Under the pieces are notes generated by a model, which worked only from the letters and a program-made list of their open reading frames with translations, had not been told where the DNA came from and searched no databases. 64,000 bases of DNA, taken from Parietaria judaica (lineage: Eukaryota > Streptophyta > Magnoliopsida > Rosales > Urticaceae). The translations under genes and the position numbers were made by a program. The stretch covers positions 14,786,532 to 14,850,531 of the forward strand of contig OX940871.1 in NCBI GenBank assembly GCA_954871525.1. Reading direction: 5' to 3'. Positions 10,602 to 23,580 of this stretch are shown piece after piece (position 1 is the first letter of the stretch; each line of letters starts with the position of its first letter).

Positions 10602-13600
10602 TCAGCCCTCGTCGGATTCAAGAACGGAGTCGGCGAGGTCCTCGATATAGTCTGATGCCGCTCGGTCGAGGACATCCTCGGCGAAGTCCGAGAAGGCGGC
10701 CAAATGACGCGGGTCTTGAGTAAGGAACCTTGTCAAAGCAGTTTGCGGTAACATGTCCAAGCGATGAGTCGCAGAGGGGCTCCCTTCGACGTCTGCCGAG
10801 GAGGGTACCGCGATCCGAAGAGCTAGGACGTTGACCAGGTCACGCACAAGGGCGTAATGCTCTGGATCCTCGGCAAGGAACGATGCGATCACGTCCTCGT
10901 CAGGCCTCAGAGGCCAAGAAACGAGAGGAAGCTCGTCGACCTGCGAGAGGAAATGTGAGAATAGTTGGCCCCAATAAAACGAGAAGCGTGAGAAAAGCGA
11001 CAATCACGACTCAATAACAAGAAGCTCAGTAGAAGAAAGAAAGATCTTTTTCATTCACTAAATTGGCCGGGGGTACAAGCAAAAGAAAAAGGCCCAAGGC
11101 CAAATCAAAAAGAAAGAAACAGCAAAGTTCGCTAAAAGAAAAAGAATATACATAAGCAGTTTCCCTATGGAAGATCGTCCTGTACCGTCGGCTCTTGAAT
11201 CGAGAGGGTCTCATCGTTGGTCCCGTACTCGTCGACAGAGTCCGAAGCCGAAGTAGTCGTCCCCGCGGCAAAGGCAGCTAGCCTCTCGGGCTCGATGGAG
11301 GGAGGATCGCAAGGCGAGAGAGGCGGTGAATCCGAAGGAGGTGCTGACTTCACTTCTAGCTCCTTCACCTTCGTGGAATGCTCCTCGATAATCCCGCGCC
11401 ACTTCGGCGGGCGGGGCAGGAGTTTCGCCACCGTCGCGACGGGAGGGAGCCTCTCGACCATGTCAAGATTGGCTTTATAGCCAGCGACCATGCGATGATG
11501 GTCGATGGACTCGTCGAGAGCTGCGAACCTATCATTGCGCCGCTGAATCTTGGCCTTAGCCTTCTCAAAGAGGCGCAGCCGGGCACTACGCTCCTCGGCA
11601 ACCTCCGCTTGAGCGGCCTCCAACTCGTCGGCTAGCCTCCTCAAAGCATTGGTCACCCAAGAGACCAAGCGAATCTCTTCCTCGGGAGGGGCGCCGACAA
11701 CCTCGCTCAGGCGAGCAAGCCTCTTTGTTTTCTTCTCAAGCGCCGCGGAGAGGTCGTGAGTCGCACAACGATGGTGCTCCGCCTCATCGGCGAGAGCGCG
11801 TTTCTGTTCTTCAAGCTGCAGCTCTGCTTTCCGACGAAGGGAAGCCTCCTTCTCCAAGGCGGCCTTGGCGTCGTCGAGGGCTTCGCGGTCCCGAGTGGCT
11901 TCCTCCCGATACCTTCGTTCCCCAGATATGGAAATCTGAAGATGCCGCTCGATCTCCCCGACCTGGTCACTCATCTCGCTCTCCTTGGCCGCGGAGGCGA
12001 GGAAGGCTTCGCGCTCGTCGAGGATCAAGTCGTTCAGGAGCGCTATACCCTGGAAAGTGAGAGCCTCCGCCCTACGGTAGCGAGAGGAGTCGCCCAAGGA
12101 GCTCATGGACTCGCGGTACTGCGGGGGGGACATAGACAGGCCATGGAGCGCCTTGGTCGAGTAGTACTCCCAGTCCTTTGAGGAAGAGGCCAGAGAAGGC
12201 GGTTCAGGGAAGCGTGGGACAGAGAGGACCGCCGAGGCCTTCCCCATACCCAGTGGGAACATCGGCAGAAGTGGATCTGACAAAGCGGTGGCTTTCGACG
12301 GCTCGCCAGGAGCGTTCTTCCAAGGGTGAGGAGGTATCGCCAGGAGCGGGAGATCGACGCTTGTCGCCCCGGGCGCCGCCCATGCCTCCGGCCCGGGCGA
12401 AGCCTCGATGGAAGACGACTCGGAGGTAGCATTTAGCCCGAGCGGAGAGGTGCCGGCGAGAGGGGCGTCGACGTCCTCTCGGGGTTCCACGCCTCGAGGA
12501 CCAGCGGTCGATGGCGAGGCATCTGGCGGAGCTCCTCCGGGCTGGTCTGGCTCGAAAGTTGGCGTAGGGGTGACCGCTAGGGCACCCTCGGTCGTTGGGA
12601 CGACTGTCTCGCGGGAGGATGGCGACGGGGCCAAGATCTCATCAGCCCTGAGGGCGGGGGTGTCTTCCGCATTCTCGCCGCCAGAGACCCCAGTGGTCGG
12701 GACTGGAAGAGTCTGCGCTGGGACCTCCACGGTAGAAGGAAAAGGGTCGACGAGAGGCGGAGTCGACTGAGTGTCGTCGGCGAGCTGGCCCGCGTCGGTG
12801 AAATCCACGTTGCTAAAATTATCGTCGAAAATCACCTCCCTTCGGGGGCAGCGAGAGTATCCAGCCGCGGAGCTGTCGTAGGGAGTGACGAAGATGGGCT
12901 CGGAGGCAGTCCCTTTTCCCGGGGTGACCTCTGTCGGAGCCTCAGACTCTTTTGAAGAGCAGTCCTCGCGCACGGCTTCGGAGACGGGCGTAAGAACGAC
13001 CACCTCATCGACAGAGGGCTCGTGCGGGGATTGACGGAGCGAGAGGTCAACGTGAGGGTCGTCGCGTCGAGGGGATTCTCGGGGGTGAGGAGCGTCTGGC
13101 GAGCGACGACTTGCGCTAGGTTGTGACGCGTCAGCAGCCCGATGAGGCGCGTCGACGTCGGCCGCGTGCTTAGAACGGCGCTCTGAAGAGGCGTCGCGGG
13201 GCGGAGGATCGTCGCAAGAGAGCATGCGGTCTTTCCCTTCCCGAGGGACTAGCCCCAGGTAACCGTCTTTGGATCGGTCTCTCGGAGGCGGTAACGGCGT
13301 CGGGGCGGTCTTGCTTTTCTGAGGAGTTTCTTTTCCGGCTCTTCACAGGAGCCTTGGGCGTCTTCTTCTGCTGAGGAGTTGACGAGCTCTTCCCGTCCTC
13401 GTCGGCCCAGAATCCGGGCGGGAACAGCGAGCGGGGAGGTGGACCCATGATGTTACAGAGCCGGTAAATGCCAGAATTCACGATTCGGGCCGCGTTGAAA
13501 TCGAGGAGCCAGTCGCGACGATCGCTGGCAAGAAGAGCATTGTGCACTCTCGCGAAGCGAGTGTCGACTTCCTTGTCGGTCGACGGCGAGAACTTGGGGA

Positions 13601-14147
13601 GTTCCTTGTCGACGATCCAATCGCGAGGCAGCTCCGCATGATTAGGCCCGAAGGTCGACGCGCTTACGCGCGTGAAGAAATAGAGATTCTCCCACATCGC
13701 CTCCTTATTGGGCGGATTCAGGAGGATATGGGGCTTGCTGCGATGAGACAGGGAGAGGCGCCCAATGTTCTTGGGATTCTTCGAGAAGAAGTATAGGCTC
13801 ATGAGGTCCTCCAGGGTGATCTCAACCCCATGTTCGAGGCCCAGCACGAGGGTACACAAAAGGATCCTGAGGGAGTTGGGACTCACCTGGGTTATCGGCA
13901 CCTTGAAGGCCACTAAGAAGGCCACGATCAGGTTCGGCACCGGGAGATGGAGGCCGACGTCGGTGAAGAAGTGCTCATAGATCGCTATACAGTCGTCTCG
14001 GGGCTCGTCGGCGAGCTCACCGGGATACGGAAGCCGGAGGAGGTATTTCTCGCTGTCGATATAGTTCTTGACGAAGTGTTCCCGGTTCGCCTCCATCACG
14101 ATGGACAGAGGGGACCTGGTCTGGAAGATCTTGCCGGACATAGACAT
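10602..14147 (-). CDS. Antisense cargo gene of the first Tat element (PF04195-like domain plus coiled coil)
   Basis: Runs opposite to gag-pol. The first segment (ATG at 14147, open to about 13200) encodes about 250 residues resembling the 'putative gypsy type transposon' domain (PF04195), e.g. YEHFFTDVGLHLPVPNLIV and QVSPNSLRILL, then a basic S/P-rich tail. A second open frame (13225-11165) carries a long disordered acidic region, a heptad coiled coil and SVDEYGTND. The two overlap in different frames near 13200, so one indel or an unseen splice separates them. Intron 11185-10941 (GT...AG, phase 0) joins it to the last exon 10940-10602 (DEDVIASFLAEDPEH). Exon order, intron position and phase match the copy at 52540-56196. 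Function unknown. Similar antisense ORFs are known from Tat-type elements such as Grande of maize. Confidence 0.75.
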
Positions 14148-14246
14148 GATCGGAGGAAGGCTGTGAGAGAGTGACGGACCGGGTGAGGAAATATGTGTTG
14201 AGAGAGAAAGAGAGAGTACGGATACGTGTTTGGAGATAATGAGAAA

Positions 14247-15986
14247 TGTTGGAAATTGGATATAGCTCCGACGCCATTTATTAGAAATCGGATATACTAA
14301 TATGCCAATTTACCTTGAAAAATAACGAAGAAATAGCTTCGATTGCAAATTCATTAAAAATACTTTTAACGTCCCGTCCAAATTACCTCGAATATTCCGC
14401 TCTCATCAGTCCGTCCGGGTAACTTCAAAAATAATTTTAAGACGGAAAAGTTACTCCGTAACAACGTACTGACATCGAGTAATTTGGATAAAGCGACCGG
14501 ATAAATAATTGGCAATTTAATTATCACAATTAATTTCATAGCAACATTATTAAATCTAATGTCTATGGAAAAAAAATAAATACAATAAAAGGAATTTTGC
14601 ATTTATTGACCCAATGCATAAGGCCGTACCTCATTGACGACTTCCGGCTGCGCGTTCTGACTTTGGCAGGGCTCCGCCGATGCTGAGGGAAACTCCCGTG
14701 ATCTTCCGGGATATTCTCCTGGATTCCTCGTACCGAAGTGTGGGCTTCGCCGGCAGGACTCCGTCGCAAATTTAACTGGCGGTTCTTTTTAAGCTACCGG
14801 AGAAAAATATCTCCTAAGCCGAACCAGAAGAGAGATTAGAAGCAGAAAACTCGCAGACCCTAAAGAGAGAGGGAGAGCTCGAGTTTTTGCTCTGGGGAAA
14901 GGTGTGAAAAATGTGTAGAATGAGCTCCCTATTTATAGCATTAGCCCGTAACCGAATTTGAGAAATTTACTCCCAAATTTCGAAATTATATATATTAAAT
15001 ATAATTAATTATCTTAATCCAAAGGTTTAGATTCAATCTCATCTAAATCCAATGGATATAATTAATTAGGGATTTAATTAAATAAGAAAGACTTGGTAAA
15101 ATCAAAAACCAATCTTATCATCTTATTTAAATATAATTCGAATATATATATATATATTTAATTTCAAAAATAATTATTAAATATAATTAATTATCCTAAT
15201 CCAAAGGTTTAGATTCAATCTTATCTAAATCCAATGGATATAATTAATTAGGGATTTAATTAAATAAGAAAGACTTGGTAAAATCAAAAACCAATCTTAT
15301 CTACTTATTTAAATTTCGAAATATATATATATAATAATAATAATGATAATTTCGAAAAATTATTAATTATTATTAATTAATTTCCAATCCGACGGTAAAG
15401 ATTAAATCTTGAACCGATCCAACGGATACAATTAATTAGGTCAAATTCGAAAACCCTAAGCTTGATCACCAAGCTACTATTTTCAAATTAGGGTTAAGTC
15501 AAAAATCAATCATCTTAATCCTACGGTTGATATTAAATTATTTCCGATCTAAACGATTAAACATTATCCAGAATGTATTTTAATCACGTACGTATCATCC
15601 GTTACGGAGCTATCCTGGGGACCATGGACCCATATCACTTAAGCTCCAACGAACCGCTAGATGTTCGTTCCACTATAGACCCGAGGCTGCACTCTTTAGT
15701 GATACGGTATATATTATTCATTTATAACAGCAAGGTGTTCATTGATACAATCAAATTCCGGTTATTGATCTTTCACTTGATGATCCACACATGAGCAGGC
15801 GGTTTTTACCGTATTGCCTCTCACTGCATTTTCATCCTTAACTCCGTTGATAATATTATGAGCAACCCATTTATGATTACGAGTCATAAGATGGCCATGG
15901 GTAAATCTCACTTCTCACCATCGACAATTAAGGGAATCATCTTGACTCTGAAGAGAGCTATGTGATGCCCATATCTATGATCAAGC
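14247..15986 (-). repeat. Solo Copia LTR, first half (interrupted by a younger Copia element)
   Basis: Begins TGTTGGAAAT and resembles the Copia LTRs at 15987-18722 and 23746-26505. Conserved blocks include the TATA-like cctataaataggg (minus strand, about 14930-14942) and the aggactccgtcgcaaat block. It is more diverged than the two Copia LTRs are from each other and lacks a middle stretch of some 400 bases. It resumes at 26511 and ends at 27102. Flanks agaaa (14242-14246) and agagg (27103-27107) could be a decayed target duplication (two G-to-A changes). No internal Copia region belongs to this copy, hence solo LTR. Confidence 0.85.
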
Positions 15987-18722
15987 TGTTGGAAATTACG
16001 TCTCGGATTCCGTATAATTATCACGATTCATACGTCCGAACCGTCAGGGTAACATTTAAAAAATTATTTTAAAGCGGAAAACTTGTTATCCAAACAACGG
16101 TCCGAATATCGGATAATAACCATATCCCAAGATCTGATAAATATTATGCAATTTAATATTCATAACTCATTATTAATAAACTAGTCATAATAGGAAATAA
16201 ATAGAAAGCAGTAAATGTTTGCATTTATTAACCCAATGCATAAGGCCGTACCTCGTTTGGCGATTTCGGCTGCGTACTCTGAGTCGGGCAGGGCTCCGCC
16301 GTTGCTGAGGGAATCTCCCGTGATCTTCCGGGATATTCTCCTGGAATCCTCGTACCGAAGCGTGGGCTTCGCCGGCAGGACTCCGTCGCAAAATTTTTAA
16401 CTGATGGTTCTTTTTAAGCTTCCGGAGAAATAGTCTCCTAAGCCGAACCAGAAGAAGAGATCAGAGAGAAAATTCGCAGACCCTGAAGGAGAGGGAGAGT
16501 TCAAATTTTTCTCTGGGGAAAGGTGTGAAAAATGTGTAGAATGAGCTCCCTATAGGCTCAAGACTGTAACCGATTTGGAGATATTCCCTCCCTAAATTCG
16601 AATTTCATTAATTAAATATAATTAATTATCTCAATCCAATGGTCCAGATTTAATCTCATCTAAATCCAATGGATATAATCAATTAGGGATTTAATTAAAT
16701 AAGAAAGATTTAGATAAATCAAAAATCCAATCTTATCTTCTCATCATCATAAAATTCGAATTATGATATATATATATATATATATAATTCGAATCATTAT
16801 TATCTAGATCCAACGGTTGAGATGATTCTTAAAACCGATCTAATGGATCAAATAAGTTTAGGATAAATTAATTTATTAAAACAAATTTTTCGAATTTATC
16901 CATAAACCTAATTCGAATATATATAGATATATATATATAATTAATCAATTCTTAATCCGACGGTATAGATTAAATCTTAGACCGATCCAACGGATATAAT
17001 TGATTAATCAAATTCGAAAAAATAAAACTTGGTCACCAAGTTATTAATTTCGAATTCATCAATATCCTAATCCAACGGTTGATACTAAATCATAACCGAT
17101 CCAATGGATAATATTGATTTTAGGGATTTGCCAAATTACCAAAACATTTGGTACTTATGCCGCAAATATAGAAATACCAAATCAAGCTATTCGAATTTAA
17201 CTAGGGTTTCATATGACAAACCCTAATTCGAATTTACACATATTAATATATATAATTATATATATTCATTTATTAATATAAATATATTAATTATTAATTA
17301 ATTATTAATAAGATATTACTAATTAAATCCAAATAATTAAATTATATTAATAAATCCTGATCTCAATATCACACATAAAAATGTCATGGTGACACACCAT
17401 CATTTAAATTCGTGACATGTGATTTAATTTCAAAGTTTATCGAAACGATCACAAACTTAGAAAATCCATAAATCACTAACCGTAAGTCGAAATGACTTGG
17501 TTCAAAAAGAAAAGTTGCTTAGAATTTAATTTCCAACAACATGGTGCTGATAGAAAATCTAAATTCTAACTTTCTTTTTGTCAGTTAATTTCGTGTACCA
17601 AAATATGATACTTTTGCCACGCCAACGATAAAACTATCTGATGTCTGACACAGACCTTTCAGTTTTATAAGTCAAGCCAAATGATTAAACATTATCCAGA
17701 ATGTATTTTAATCACGTACGTATCATCCGTTACGGAGCTATCCTGGGGACCATGGACCCGTATCACTTAAGCTCCAACGAACTACTAGTTGTTCGTCAAA
17801 CCTCGAAGTGATTCCACTATAGACCCGAGGCTGCACTCTTTAGTGATACGGTATATATTATTCCCTTTCTAATAGCAGGGTGTCCATTGATACAATCAAA
17901 TTCGGGTTATTGATCTTTCACTTGATGATTCATAAATGAGCAGGCGGTTTTTACCGTTATGCCCCTCATTGTATTTACTTCCTTGACTCAGTCAGCAATA
18001 TCATGAGTAACCCACTTATGGTTTCGATTCATAAGTTGCGCATGGGTATCTCTCACTTCTCACCACCGACAATCAAGGGAATCATCATCACTCTAAGGAG
18101 AGCTGTGTGATGCCCATGTCTATGACCAAGCTACCCTTACTGCTGACTCTCATGTTCCCAAAATAATAGTGTTGGGAACAGCTGTAATATTTCGTGTTCT
18201 TTAACGGTTAAATCAAAGAACAATCAAGTCAGCAGCTTGGACTCAAGATCACTCAAGACTTAGATCGAATATCCATTTGATCATCTACTAGTGACTCAAC
18301 TCCAAGTTATCAGTGACGGTCTTATATGATGACTTCCGGAGTTTAAGTCAGGTCCAGTCCAGTATGAAGACACTTCATACTTAATGCACTTCTAGTGAGT
18401 GTGACACACACAAAATCCAGAATATGATTATCACTTAGTCACATTAATGACCTTATACGATTAATGGGCTCCCACCCAGTTGATCAGGTCACGGACATTT
18501 TAAGTTCATTTATTATGATTATTAATTCTTCCTCACATTGACTCTGTTGTGATAATAATAACATAATTGCATCCTTCATGAACTAAGGAATCAAACATTC
18601 TATTTTACTCTACCGGAAACTATAATAAGATTATCATAATAAGCATCATCTTTATTCAACGACTTGTCATAATCTTTTACAAAGGGATAAAATATCTTGT
18701 TTAAGGACACATATGTCCAACA
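15987..18722 (-). repeat. 3' LTR of the Copia element
   Basis: TG...CA bounded. Differs from the partner LTR by a 4-base deletion (ttta) at about 16551, which removes the TATA box that the 5' LTR retains. A polypurine tract (minus-strand reading of atctcccactt, 18723-18733) adjoins its inner end. Confidence 0.9.
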
Positions 18723-18737
18723 ATCTCCCACTTGTAC

Positions 18738-20882
18738 TTAAAGAAGATGACCCATGTCTTTCAGACCCATATTCTCCAGATGCCTCCTGAATATTTTCTC
18801 TGGCAACGTCTTGGTGAATGGATCAGCCAGATTGTCTTCCGAAGCTATTTTCACAACCCTTACGTCGCCACGACGCACTATCTCTCTTATGAGATGGTAT
18901 TTGCGTTCTATATGTTTTGCCTTGTTATGGTCTCTGGGCTCTTTAGAATTTACCACCGCACCACTGTTGTCACAGTATAGTGTTTGGGGCCCATCTACAT
19001 CTGGAACAACTCCCAGTTCTATGTAGAAATTCTTGAGCCAAACTGATTCTTTGGCTGCCTCACAGGCTGCCACGTATTCAGCTTCCATGGTGGAATATGC
19101 GATACAGGATTGCTTTATGCTTCTCCAGAATATCGCTCCACCAGCAAGGGTGTACACTGCTCCTGACGTCGATTTTCTCGCGTCTCTATCAGACATAAAG
19201 TCTGAATCAGTGTATCCTAGTGGATTCAGTTCTGATCCTGAAAACACTAACATATAGTTTCTCGTTCTCCGAAGATACTTCAGAATGTTCTTCACTGCAG
19301 TCCAGTGAGCCATACCAGGGTTGGATTGATATCTGCTAACAATTCCCACAGCGTAACAGATGTCTGGCCTAGTACACTGCATAGCGTACATCAGACTTCC
19401 CACTGCTGAAGCATAGGGTATCCTCCTCATCACGTCTTGCTCTTCCGGATAAGTTGGGCATTGTTTCCTACTAAGGAATACTCCATGTCTGGTTGGTAAA
19501 TTACCTCCCTTGGAGTTTGCCATTGCAAAACGTTCAAGCACCTTATCAATGTAAGTTGCTTGCGATAAGGCTAGAAGCCTGTTGTTGCGATCCCTGAATA
19601 TACGGATCCCAAGAACATAGCTGGCTTCTCCCATGTCCTTCATTTGGAATTGCGTAGATAGCCACGCTTTTATGTCCGATAGCTTCTTCACACTGTTTCC
19701 AATGAGAAGAATATCGTCGACGTACAGAACAAGAAAAAATTCCACGGTTTCGTCATTGAGTTTATAAATGCAGGCCTCAGTGACATTTTGAATGAATCCA
19801 TAGGTTTTGATGGTTTCATCAAACCTCAGATTCCAGGATCTGGAAGCTTGCTTTAATCCATAAATGGATTTAAGTAATCTACAAACTTTCCCTTCTTGAC
19901 CCTGTTGCACGAACCCCTCTGGTTGGTCCATATAGATGTTTTCGTCAATGTACCCGTTCAGGAATGCGGTTTTGACGTCCATCTGCCAAATCTCATAATT
20001 GAGACTACAGGCTATGGCCATGAGAATCCGGATGGACTTGAACTTAGCGACTGGAGCGAAGGTTTCATCGAAATCAATACCTTCCCTCTGGGTAAAACCC
20101 TTTGCCACTAGTCTAGCCTTGAAGGTTTCAACCTTTCCGTCCACCCCTCTCTTTCGCTTGTATACCCACTTACAGCCAATGGTTTTGAAACCATCCGGTA
20201 AGTCTACAAGTTCCCAGACTTCATTAGAATCCATAGATTCTATTTCTTGGTTCATGGCTTCCTGCCATTCTCCCTTATCAGGATCCTCCATAGCTTGTTT
20301 GTAGCCTATGGGATCTTCAACACTAGTGTCCGTGACAGCTAGGTGAAATTCCAACTGGGTGTGCTCGTAGCGCTCAACAGGTCTTTTGAACCTCCCACTA
20401 CGTCTGAGTACCCCTTGGTTCTGATTTGGGACCGTGGTTTCTACTATATCTTCGACAACAGGCACTGTTGGAGATATTGTGACCTTGTCACCTGACAGTT
20501 CCTCGAGTATAACTTTACTTCGAGGTTTGAAGTTTGTCATATAATCTTGTTCCAGAAAAGTAGCATTTGTCGAGACAAATACTTTCTTACTTTCTGGACT
20601 ATAAAACAAACCTCCTTTAGTCTCTTTGGAATATCCTACGAACAGACAAACTTCCGTTCGTGATTCCAATTTATTTTTGTTTCCAGTCCGCACATGTGCA
20701 GGACATCCCCAAATTCTGTAATGTCGCAGACTTGGTATTCTGCCATTCCATAATTCGACGGGTGTTTTAGAAACAGACTTTGATGGCACAACATTCAGAA
20801 TGTTTGTAGCCGTCAACAAAGCATATCCCCAGAATGAATTGGGTAGCGATGAATAACTTAACATCGACCTTACCATTTCCAA
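18738..20882 (-). pseudogene. Copia integrase end, reverse transcriptase and RNase H
   Basis: 714 codons in minus orientation. In order: the C-terminal part of integrase with the KSVSKTPVELW region; a linker; the Copia reverse transcriptase (GCKWVYKRKRG, DVKTAFLNG, YVDDILL with YVDD at about residue 387); and RNase H (GYTDSDF, STMEAEYVA, CDNSGAV) up to the usual ADPFTK-type C-terminus. The frame is open throughout, but its N-terminus has been cut off from the rest of integrase by the frameshift at 20914-20918. The protein would reverse-transcribe element RNA in the particle; alone it cannot be made as part of a full polyprotein. Confidence 0.92.
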
Positions 20883-20889
20883 TAAGGTC

Positions 20890-22107
20890 CTATTTCCCCT
20901 TTCTGCAACACCATTTTTGTTCTGGTGTGCCAGGAGCAGTTAGTTGAGATGTTATACCTTTCTCGATCAATAGGTCACAAAACTCATGATCTAGGTATTC
21001 TCCCCCTCGATCAGATCGAAGAGACTTTAATGACAGTCCTAGTTGATTCTCAGATTCTGCCAGAAATTCTCTGAACTTACCCAAGGTTTCAGATTTCTTG
21101 GCCATGAGATAAACGTAACCATATCTTGAATAATCGTCAATAAAGGTGACAAAGTATTCAATTCCTCCCCTTCCTTGTATGTTCATGGGACCACATACAT
21201 CAGAATGGACGAGTTCTAATGGTTTAGTGGCTCTTTGACCTTTCATCGAGAAAGGTCTTTTGGTCATTTTAGCCTCTATACAGGATTCACAAACAGGCAA
21301 AGAACCGATTGTTAGTTCTTTAAGGGGTCCATCCTTTACCAGCCTGTTTATCCTGTCTAGATTAATATGACCCAATCTTAAATGCCACAGGTACGTTTGA
21401 ACATCATTGTCAATTTTGGGTTTCTTAATTGACTTTGGCACTGCCAGTTTAAACATCTCAGTATTCATACAGCTACCATAATCTGGTCTTAGGATGTATA
21501 ATCCGTTTTCTACTTTAGCAGTACAAATATATACTCCATCCTTTGTGATGACCCAATGGGATCCACGAAAGTTTAGAGTATAACCTTGTTTGTACAACAG
21601 ATAAGCAGAAAGTATATTTCTGCAGACATTTGGATAATAGTACACATTATCAACAAATAAATACTTATTTCCAAATGTCAGTCGCAAATTTCCTACCGCC
21701 TTTGCTTGTAGAAATTCCCCGTTTCCCACTTTCAAAGTTGGCCCTTCATTTATCTCTTCCAATTTGTCAAGAGACTGAAGAGAATTGCATGCATGATCGT
21801 TTGCTCCTGAATCTAAGATCCAGTTGAAGGATGAGCTGTCCACGAAACATGTTTCTAATGTTGAACGATCAACATTACTTGTACTCCCAATCTGGAAGAA
21901 TTCTTCCTGGTTTCCAATGATTCTCTTCCTCTTGTCCAAAGAGTTTATAGCATTCTGATCTGCCATTCCAAGTTTTTCCAAAGATCCACTCATGGCCAGC
22001 TTGCTAAGGGATTTTGTGACTTTTACCAGATTGCTTTGATTTTGAGACATCAGCGTCAGAGTAGACTTTTCCATTTCTTGTTTGTCGAAAGACATCTTAA
22101 CTGGCAT
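20890..22107 (-). pseudogene. Copia protease and integrase, Gag missing
   Basis: 405 codons. After about 90 unremarkable residues comes the protease motif LDSGAND (D at about 99), then the GAG-pre-integrase zinc segment (HLRLGHIN ... CESC, about 242-285) and the integrase core (HSDVCGPM, FIDDYSRYG, RSDRGGEY). The frame is lost by an extra base in a run of five A's on the coding strand (20914-20918), ending in a short aberrant tail. A normal Copia polyprotein has a UBN2-type Gag and CCHC knuckle before the protease. None is recognisable in this frame or in the 1.6 kb leader upstream. Confidence 0.9.
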
Positions 22108-22263
22108 TGAAAAAGAAACTTATTAAACTTTATTATAGGTAGAATGTTTTAGAAAAGTATTTTATTTGAAATAGTTACATGATGCAAACATGTTCTGGGT
22201 AAAACGTTAAATAAACCCTTTAACTATTTCGTGATAATTTAACCGACTGTACACGTCGTTGCC

Positions 22264-22622
22264 GTCCTTAGTGGCATGGTCACTCTAGGGTGACTCGCGG
22301 TGTCAACCGTGTAGTTTGGTTAAACTAAGTTTTAGTCATAAACTTAATTAATATTCATAACAAGAACCACCAAGTTCTCTATGATTATTAACTATCACCA
22401 TAGACGGTCAGGAAGCACCAACTTCCGTGCAAGCTTAACCCATTATTTTTGGTTCTCGGGATCCTCTTGGAAACGTCGTCCTTAGGGAATGGTCACACTA
22501 GGGTGACTCGCGGTCCATTTCCAAGATTCCTCCGTCCCCATATTCTTTTGGAACTATCACGTTGTCAAACCTCCCACAAGCACACCTTCCTTAGGGAATG
22601 GACACACTAGGGTGACTCGAGG
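22264..22622. repeat. Three spaced copies of a 36-bp motif in the Copia leader
   Basis: ccttag...atggtcac.ctagggtgactcg.gg recurs at about 22264-22300, 22477-22513 and 22585-22622. Each copy has GTCAC and GTGAC arms separated by six bases (slightly changed to GACAC in the third), so each could fold as a small hairpin in the leader RNA. Confidence 0.7.
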
Positions 22623-23181
22623 CGGTGTGGTCAGCAGACCTTGTGTTAGTAATAATGGAGACCTTTAATGTATTCTATAATTGCCATTGTTTTTGGGAGA
22701 TAACGTTTTTATTTCTTATACTAAGTTATAAAAACTTAATATATAAACTATTAATGACACATTAATGGTTTATTTCGGATTTATTTATTACGTCACGTAA
22801 TTAAATAATCCCCTTTTATTGTGTTTATTATTTTGTCGGTAGTGATAGATCAATTCGTACGCTCTCCAGGTTGATGGGAGGGGTCCTAACCGGTCACCCA
22901 GAAGTGGATGGTGAACCGGCCCCACTTTTGATTCCCTCTTCCTTAGGCAAGATTGTACGATTGAAATTTTTCCGACTCATAATAAAACACATTTACATTT
23001 ACTCTTTATTATTTATATCTATCCTAAATATGACATATTAATAATGATCCAAACATAGACTCTATGTTTAAGGGTTATGAAAATATGTTATAATAAATTA
23101 TATCTATGATGAATATAATTAATTATTTCTAGGGATCCGGGTCGGAATAAATTCCGACCCATAATTAAAAATTATATACGT

Positions 23182-23580
23182 GGGCCCTCCGGGCCTAAGC
23201 CCGGGCCCACATCCCTAGGAGAGGCCACGCCCAACCAGCCGAAGAGGGCCAGGGCAGCGCCCACCTCGCGCTGGGCCAGCAGGCCCATTCCGCTGCCAAG
23301 CAGCGTGGGCTGCTGCTAGGGCGCGAGGCCCATTCCGCTGCCAGGCAGCGTGGGCCGCACCCAGGGCGCGAGGCCCATTCCGCTGCCAGGCAGCGTGGGC
23401 CGCAGCCAGGGCGCGAGGCCCAGGCGCTGCGCGCCAGGGCAACCCGCAAGGGTCTCGCCCTGGCGTGGGCTTCGCTACGGGCCTGGCCCGTGGCGATTAG
23501 GGTTCTGACCCTGGGGCTGCAGCGGCAGCCCCTGGTTAGCCCTTGCCATGGGCTGGGCTGCGCCTAGCAGCCCGGCCATT
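23182..23580. repeat. GC-rich island with 45-bp tandem repeat in the Copia leader
   Basis: A strongly GC-rich block in otherwise AT-rich DNA. The phrase aggcccattccgctgcc recurs with a 45-base period at 23281, 23326 and 23371, with a partial copy at about 23416. The minus-strand frame reading CLAAEWASRP repeats is a product of the period. No protein family recognised. Confidence 0.8.

Noticed and set aside
16185..16400. Open frames of about 68 codons repeated at 14563, 16185 and 23944
   Set aside because: They lie in the same place in three copies of the Copia LTR and reflect LTR sequence, not a gene; no codon conservation could be argued between near-identical copies.
23195..23449. 84-codon minus-strand frame with CLAAEWASRP repeats
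   Set aside because: The product of a GC-rich 45-bp tandem repeat (divisible by three), with no known domain.
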